This document shows, one piece after another, positions 57,590 through 64,000 of a DNA stretch of 64,000 nt. Each line of letters starts with the position of its first letter. The stretch's first letter is position 1. The DNA is from Parietaria judaica. Lineage: Eukaryota; Streptophyta; Magnoliopsida; Rosales; Urticaceae. Location of the stretch: the NCBI GenBank assembly GCA_954871525.1, contig OX940864.1, positions 27,150,001-27,214,000 of the forward strand, written 5' to 3'. The position numbers were made by a program, and so were the translations under genes. A model generated the notes under the pieces. It was given only the letters and a program-made list of their open reading frames with translations. It was not told the origin of the DNA and did no database searches.

Positions 57590-58800
57590 CTCTTCCTCCT
57601 CAATCGTCGCTGATGTCAATCGCTGTCGTCCAGCGCGCTCTATCTCTCGTCAGATCTGACGGCCCGAGTCGCACGAGGCTGCTCTTCTTCGAGTCGCCGG
57701 ATCGCCCGAGTCGCACTCCGCCGACAGCGAAGGCATCGCCTCTTCTCTCTCTGACATCGACGCCCATCAGGCTTCGATCCATGGCGGTTGGAGTCGCACC
57801 AGACGATGTACATTGGCTCCAGCGATGGCGAAGGCTACGACGTGGCAACGAGGAAGATCCCATCGGCGTCGTCCATGGGCTAGCAATCTCTGCCGCTTCA
57901 TCGGATCGGGCATCGAAGATTTGATCGGTGCTGATTAATACATGTTTCATGTTCTTCTTCTTCGAACATATTTTGTGTAGTCACTTATTTTCACATAATC
58001 GTAAGAATATGTACAGTAGTTTGGAATGTTTATATTGGTGTATATGGGTTAATATGTATTGAAAAATACTCGTTTTATGAAATTTCAGATAATTTAATAG
58101 TTAAAATTAGTGAGATTTGTGTCCTTTTTCATCGATACAGTTATTTTTTTAATATTTTTTGATCAATTGCTTCATTTTCCTTTATTTTATGATACTTATA
58201 TTGCATATATATATATATATATATATTGTTTTATATGTGTTAATGTTGGTTTATGTGTTGGAATTGATATGTGTTAAATATGTGTTGATGTTAACGTGCA
58301 TATTAATGTGCACATACATATTAACAGATATTAACGTGCATATTAAAGGGGATAATTAATGCGAATATACATATTAATAGATATTAATATTGTTAACATA
58401 TATTAACCATGTATATTAACATATATTAACTACGTATATCAATATAAAAATAATAATGGGAGGAAGAAAAAATGACATGAATTGTGGGGTTTAGTTTAAG
58501 TAAACCATGTTTTAAATTTGGCAGGCAGAGAAATTCAAATACCTAATTTATAGCAATATTTATTATTTCCATATTTAATAAAAAAATATTTGATTAATAT
58601 GTTGTAGAAACCTAATTACGTATATTAATTACAAAATATTTGCTAATTTATATTATTAATTATTAAGGGTAGTGTAGTCATTTTATATTGGTTAATATGG
58701 TTAATTGGCTACTAAAAAATATTAATCCAATCTTGGCTATTTTGCAAAACTCACATTTTAATTTGGCCAGTTTGCTACATGGCCCTATTTTGTTTATGCT
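57590..58800. other. Exon-like GC-rich block followed by AT-rich repeats
   Basis: 57595-57930 is GC-rich with Arg/Ser-rich frames on both strands and no recognised product, perhaps a captured exon. 58200-58440 repeats GTTAACATATATTAAC and ATATTAACGTGCATATTAA variants. 58670-58800 has AT-rich sequence with AATTGGCTACT and TTGGCTATTTTGC, resembling Pack-MULE arms of the 32226/59485 family. Confidence 0.4.
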
Positions 58801-59475
58801 CCTTACTTTCGTAACTGCTCATTCTTCTTGAATCAATTTCTCCATCTTACAGATTGATCGAAGATGGGCTCGACGGATCCAAGCAATGTGACGGTTTCTT
58901 CGTCTCCATTGCTTCTAGTTTGTCTAATTTCGGAAGAACACTTGAATTGCAGAGAGAACCGGGTTGGACTGGTTGAGAGCGGTTTTTTTTTTTTTTTTTT
59001 TTTAATTTTCTTTCATGTTCTTTTCTGATATGTGAACCGTGAATGCAAATCAGAACCGGTTAAAGAAGACGGGGTCAAATGGTCAGCGAGCAGAGTCTTT
59101 AATTAGACCAGTTTGTTTATTACAGGAAACCGGAATATTCGATTGCCGAGCTGGAGGGCCGTGACATGTTCGACTCGGGTTCAAGGTAGTGGAGCTCATT
59201 AATGGAAAAGATAGTTAAATGACACATAACTTGCCACTTAGACACTTAACTATTTAAATTTAACTTATGCCAACAGAAGTGAAACTTAAGTATTTTCGCC
59301 ACTAAAAAAATAAAATAAGTATTAAAATGCAAGTATGGTAATAATTTGACTATTTTCACCGTTAATTCCTTTATTTTATATAAAATTACACTTAGATTTT
59401 TTCAAAATTGCATTTAAAATCTTTATTTTATATAAAATTCTATTTGTAACTTATATTTATATAATATAAATATTA
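58801..59475. other. Unassigned stretch before Pack-MULE 2
   Basis: An ATG at 58864 after an acceptor-like TTACAG opens a short frame (MGSTDPSNVTVSSSPLLL) that runs into a T-run at 58983-59005. Its source is not recognised and it is probably a gene fragment. The rest is AT-rich. Confidence 0.3.
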
Positions 59476-59484
59476 TTCTTATTA

Positions 59485-60928
59485 GGGAGCTTAAGCTAAC
59501 TAGCTTTCTTAGACGTTTAAAATTGTTAAAATAGCCACAGTTTGGTTAATTTTGTGCCATAGCCAATAAACCACATTAACTGATATAAAATGACTTATCT
59601 ACCCTTATTATTAATAATAAATAATATTAAAATTTGAAGAAACAAATTTATTTAAAATTTATTTTAATAATCAATAATTAATACAAACTCATTTTAATTT
59701 TTTTTTTAAAAAAATAAAATAATAAATTAGGAAACAAATATTTGAATTTCAAATTTAAAAATAAATTTCAAATTTAAATTTAAAAAACGTTTTTTTTTTT
59801 TTCACTTTTTGAAATAAAAATTTAAATTTCTTAAGAAACATTAATTCAAATTAACCATATTAATAATTTAAAACAATTTGAATTAAAAAAACATTAACCA
59901 ATTTAACAATTCGATTTAGCATAAATTTACACGAATAAATACGAATAAACCAATAAACTACAAGCCGAATTAACATACATATACACGATTTAACATACAT
60001 ATTAACATAAAATTAACACGAACAAATACAAAATTAACACGAATAAAAAAAAAACTTCGTCCCTTGGAGTAGCCCAACCGTCCTCGTTGTGTACGATCTT
60101 CTTCAACACGCCACCATAGCTGGTGACGTCCTTAATCACACTCCAAGAAACAAACTCGATATCGAAAACGAGCGTCGAGTTTGGCGGGACCAAAGGAGGA
60201 AATCCGACAAAATTGAAGCTTACCGGAAATCGGATTACGGAATTAATTGAGGGGTTTTAATCTCCGTGGCAAGGGCTTCGAAACCCAAAATCCAATTTCA
60301 CGATCGGAGACGAACTCCAGCGACCGCCGGCGATGGCGCGGAACACCTCCACCTAGCATTAGAAGGCCTCCCGAACATGAATCCGGTGTTAGTTTTTCCA
60401 AAATCGAACTCTTTCGGGATAAATCTTAAATCGTACAACTGAAACTTACCGTGATTATTCTGATCAAAACCTGCAACTTCTGGTCACAATCCACCTATCA
60501 AAAGCTTCGTCTCGTCAAGACCTTTCCAACGGTACCAAATTTGCGTCAATCGGAGTTTCAGTGAGGGAGTTATGAGTGTTTGAAGTTCTTGATAAGAGAG
60601 AAAATGGGAGAGAGGGGGAGTTGCGAAAATGGAGGAGAGAGAGAGATGATTTGATCGATATATGAGAGATGAGATAATATTTGAGGTATACCATTTCAAA
60701 TTTGGTACAAAATTATTCTTAAAATCATGCATAATTAATAAAAAAAATAAAAAATTAATTATTTTAAAAATAAAAAAACGAATTTTAATAGGTTGAGGGG
60801 CAATTTTGGTACGGAGAAATTAGTTTTCAATGCCACATCATCCTGATTGACTATTTTAATAATTAAAATCACACGTTTGATTAATGTAAATTTAAACGTT
60901 AAAGGATGGTTATGTACTATAATTTCTC
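59485..60928. mobile_element. Pack-MULE-like element 2 carrying an FKBP fragment
   Basis: The left arm GGGAGCTTAAGCTAACTAGC and the AATAGCCACAGTTTGGTTAA region match the left arm of the element at 32226. The right arm ends in AATTTCTC, as there. The flanks TTCTTATTA (59476-59484) and TTATTATTA (60929-60937) agree at 8 of 9 positions. The interior block 60045-60640 is GC-richer and includes a fragment of a prolyl isomerase gene. This fits the Pack-MULE definition of a host gene fragment between MULE arms. Confidence 0.75.
60045..60215 (-). pseudogene. Captured fragment of a multidomain FKBP-type prolyl isomerase gene
   Basis: The minus-strand frame has VPPNSTLVFDIEFVSW, the conserved end of an FKBP domain (PPNSTL-VFD), then VIKDVTSYGGVLKKIV and GWATPRDEV. 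These resemble the linker and start of the next FKBP domain in plant FKBP62/65-type proteins. Only about 55 residues remain, followed by a Lys/Phe-rich run-out. There is no full FK506-binding fold or TPR region, so it is a gene fragment. Confidence 0.7.
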
Positions 60929-60937
60929 TTATTATTA

Positions 60938-61200
60938 TTATATAAACTGATCCGTAAACTATACTAAAATTTCATAGGTAAACCAATTACTTATCGATAA
61001 ATTTGTAAAACCAAACTCTTTATTTTTTCGATAACAATATTGAAAATCATGAATTAAAGTGTAGAACCCATGTACGCACACATCAAAATAAAGTATGGGC
61101 TGACCACAAAAACATAGAAAAGATAAGATAGCTATGTGGCAATGGCATGTAGCCAATGCCATGTACCATAAGAAGCACACACAAAAGAGTAAATTCTAAT
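60938..61200. promoter_or_regulatory. Upstream region of the UGT gene
   Basis: AT-rich 263 bp between Pack-MULE 2 and the UGT start codon. No clear TATA box or element could be assigned. The MULE insertion lies close enough to affect the promoter. Confidence 0.3.
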
Positions 61201-61201
61201 C

Positions 61202-63378
61202 ATGGAGCCACCGAGTGCTAGAGTTGTCATCTTCCCTGCTCCTGCCCAAGGACATGTCAACTCCATGCTCAAGCTCGCCGAGCTTCTCGCTCTCCGCGGT
61301 CTCATACTCACCTTCCTCAACACGGATCATATCGACGGCCTCCTCCGCGCCCACTCCGACGTCCACTCTCGCCTCCCGGGCCGCTTCCCGGCTTTCTCTT
61401 CCGAACCATCCCGGACACCCTCCCCCAAGACCACCCCCATTCAGGCCCCAGAGTGATGGAGGTGCTGGATTCCATGCCGGAAACAAAACCGGCTTTCAAG
61501 GAGATGTTAAGCTCCGGCGAGCTGGGTTGTGTGAGCTGCATCATTGCCGATGGGATTTTGGGAGACTTTACGACTGATGTAGCTGAAGAGCTTGGAATTC
61601 CAATCATTCATTTTCGAACCGTGAGCGCGTGTTCCTATTGGGCTTACTATTGTGCCGGCAATCTCATCCGAACAGGGGAGCTTCCCATTACAGGTATTAT
61701 TCATTATTATGAAGCGGACCAGCCCTGTGCTGTGTTGAGCAAGCATTGTCCTATTTGGAGCCTTTTAAAAAGCGCTCAGATAAGGCGCGACTTTGAGAGC
61801 GCGTAACTTTTGAATCAAGCGTCCGATTGTAGCCATTCTTTGCGTAGCTACGGATGTTATATACACAGTCTGGTGCGTAGCAATGGCAACATTTCGGGCC
61901 TGAAAATGCCGTTTTTACCTGTTCCCTTCGAGATTAAGATTTTACGTCATTTTTAGCTTATGTGACCTTTCGGTTTTTGAGACCTTTTTTTGGATTCCAG
62001 GGTTTCGATCATGGGCTGTATTTAAGCGTGCTTTCATAATATTGAGGGCAGATTATTAAAGAATTATAAAATTATCATTTTCCCAAAATTCCGGTTTCTT
62101 GAATGAGGGATTTTTGTTGCCAGAGTGTTGGTATTCGTTCTCGAATCAACAACCAATTGGAAGAGTTTCGATTGTGCATTTGTGCGCCGAATCAACAATC
62201 GAGATTAACACCCGATATAGCTTCCCCCTCCATCATATTTTTTTTTTGTTAAATTGTTTCCTTTTGGTGTTCACTTATCTTCAAAAGAGATCTAAACCAT
62301 GTTAGTAGACTTGTTGCCATAACTACTGCAACGTACTTTGTCTTGTACTGAATATTGTTCTACAATATATTTCATTATTATGAGATGTTTATAGTTGATT
62401 GTGGAGTGAAACGTAATAATGCAGGACAACACGACCTGGACAGGATGATCAAGGGCGTGTCCGGCATGGAGGGCTTTCTGCGGTGTCGCGAGCTTCTGCA
62501 GAGCGAGCGACGTGGCAACAGACGTGAATCTTTCTTTGGTGATTCGTCAGACTCTGCAGAGCCCTCGAGCCTACGGTATCATTCTCAACACCTTTGAGGA
62601 CCTCGAGGCTCCGATCATCTCTCACATCCGAACCAAATGCCCAAATATCTACTCCATTGGGCCTCTCAACAAACATCTCAACGCAAGGCTAGCCGACACG
62701 GGATCACCTTTGTCCCACTCCTCGAGCAGCCTCTTCAACGTCGATACAAGCTGCATGGCGTGGCTCGACGCTCAGCCTCCCAAGTCTGTGATTTACGTAA
62801 GCTTTGGAAGTCTTGCGGTTGTGACCAAGAGCGACTTACTTGAGTTTTGGCACGGTTTGGTGGACTGTAAACAACGCTTCTTGTGGGTCATGAGGCCAGA
62901 TTCACTGGCCGACGGAGAAGATGGCGACGGTCAAGTACTTGATGAGCTAGCGGCAGCGACAAAGGAGAGAGGGTTGGTGACTGGTTGGGTCCCGCAAGAG
63001 CAGGTTCTGTCCCACCGCTCCGTGGGCGGGTTTTTGACTCACAGTGGCTGGAACTCGACTCTGGAGAGTATAGTGGCCGGCGTTCCTATGCTTTGTTGGC
63101 CTTATTTCGCGGATCAGCAGATCAATAGCAGATACGTTGGTGAGGTTTGGAAGCTCGGCATCGACATGAAAGATGTATGTGACAGGGAAGTTGTGGCCAA
63201 GATGATCTGTGATCTGATGGCGGAGAAGGAGGAGCTCGCGAGATCGACGGCTGAGATGGCAAGGTTGGCAAGAGAGAGTGTTGGTAAAGGTGGGTCATCG
63301 TATTGTAACTTGGATAGGTTGATAGAGGACATTAGATTGATGAGCAAGAGTACTGGCTCTTCATCGTTGATGATGTGA
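61202..63378 (+). pseudogene. UGT709-like UDP-glycosyltransferase with two frameshifts
   Basis: A family-1 glycosyltransferase of the type that includes 7-deoxyloganetic acid glucosyltransferase-like proteins, which move glucose from UDP-glucose to small molecules in the cytosol. Exon 1 (61202-61693) has [20 protein letters not shown] and later CIIADGILGDFTTDVAEELG. Exon 2 (62425-63378) has the PSPG box from GWVPQEQVLSH through THSGWNSTLES to WPYFADQQINSR, with the usual acceptor-side Gln, and ends in SSYCNLDRLIEDIRLMS. The intron (61694-62424) is in phase 1. Exon 1 changes frame near 61388 (one base missing) and exon 2 near 62493 (a gap of about 8 bases, CTTC next to TGCAGA). Both exons are otherwise well kept, so inactivation is recent unless these are assembly errors. 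Confidence 0.85.
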
Positions 63379-63770
63379 TGACATTGGCATAATGGCATTG
63401 TCAAATTTTTGCTCTCTGTTTTCATCATTATTATTTGGAATAATAAAGTCTCAAGGTGATTATTGCTTGCGTATCTCTATTTATGTTTATGTTTTTAGTC
63501 TTGCTCAAAGTTCAAGAAACTGTTAATCATGGAGAACCGGTTGTTCCTGAAATCGGTTATACTGTGATATTAATATAAGTTTCAACATAATTGTAACCCT
63601 CAGATTTTGATAAAACATCAAACAAATCTAACCCAGGTTGTGGTACATACATCATTGTTGGAATTATAATCTAGATTTCATACTTTACGTTAAAAATGTT
63701 GGACGTGTATGTGTGTGAGTTGGCACTGTACGTGCGTCTGTGAGGAAGAAAAAGTCATGCATAGAAATAG
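63379..63770. other. 3' flank of the UGT gene
   Basis: AATAATAAAG near 63438 could serve as a poly(A) signal. No further gene was seen before the LTR at 63771. Confidence 0.4.
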
Positions 63771-64000
63771 TGTGAGCTTAAGCTTGACTTAGTCCGGCAC
63801 ATGAAGAAGCGCAGTCTGGGTACCTATTAGAACTCAACCCGGACAGGAGTTCAACCCAGCTCGGGTGAACTAGTGATGAAAGTCAGGATAGAAGGCAAAC
63901 CCAGCCCGGGATATACGAGCAGGCCAGCTCGGGGACAGAGAGGTTGTCCGGGAAGATAAGGGAACTCAGCAACTACCCAGCAAGGAAGGCGCGAAACTTG
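63771..64000 (+). repeat. Start of an LTR of the element B family, cut by the window edge
   Basis: TGTGAGCTTAAGCTTGACTT is the exact reverse complement of the end of the element B LTR. Similarity continues with ATACGAGCAGG, CTCGGGGACAGAG and GTCCGGG, with more divergence than between the two element B LTRs. It lies in the opposite orientation to element B. Confidence 0.8.

Noticed and set aside
57562..57950. 116-120 codon frames on both strands
   Set aside because: They start inside or next to the gypsy-type LTR, with Arg/Ser-rich composition and no family match. Kept only as an exon-like block.

Overview
The window is nuclear DNA from a flowering plant, most likely a eudicot. It holds spliced genes with GT-AG introns, a polycomb EMF2 gene, an L18a-like membrane-protein gene, a family-1 UDP-glycosyltransferase gene with a PSPG box, and a dense nest of plant transposons. 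Only three loci look like host genes. They are EMF2 (minus strand, running off the left edge), the L18a-like gene (minus, 9.6-11.6 kb) and a broken UGT709-like gene (plus, 61.2-63.4 kb). Almost everything else is mobile DNA, and many insertions can be delimited exactly from terminal repeats and target-site duplications (TSDs).

Layout. 1-5.9 kb: EMF2, 18 visible coding exons with consistent reading phase and a MITE-like inverted repeat in one intron. 6.0-9.2 kb: two hAT-type elements, one 2.1 kb and one 494 bp. 9.5-11.6 kb: the L18a-like gene. 11.8-27.8 kb: a 16-kb composite bounded by long Mutator-like inverted repeats and an 11-bp TSD. Inside it is a degenerate hAT transposase gene, and a second, 10.9-kb Mutator-like element (MULE; 9-bp TSD) sits in that gene's first intron. 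The inner MULE carries a five-exon transposase with one frameshift, a captured DUF1985-type gene on the other strand, and a large array of GTAAC...GTTAC palindromes. 28.9-34.1 kb and 49.7-50.2 kb: old copia-type LTR copies, one holding a small Pack-MULE-like element that itself holds a MITE.

34.1-49.7 kb: copia element A (2.75-kb LTRs, TSD CTTAC, minus strand). It keeps an open reverse transcriptase/RNase H frame but has no gag or integrase. In their place is a three-exon gene with two copies of a C-X2-C-X11-C-X2-H motif. A younger copia element B (548-bp LTRs, TSD ACATA, 2 LTR differences by eye) sits inside the low-coordinate LTR of A. 51.9-57.6 kb: a gypsy-type non-autonomous element with a 3976-bp Helitron inserted in its left LTR. 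The right LTR gives the exact empty site. 59.5-60.9 kb: a second Pack-MULE of the 32-34 kb family, carrying an FKBP prolyl-isomerase fragment. The right edge enters another LTR of the element B family.

The strongest candidate for something undescribed is the intron-containing double-Cys/His-motif gene inside copia element A. Next are the palindrome array of the inner MULE and the layered MULE/hAT/MULE composite. All functional statements rest on recognition of family motifs by eye. No database search was possible.
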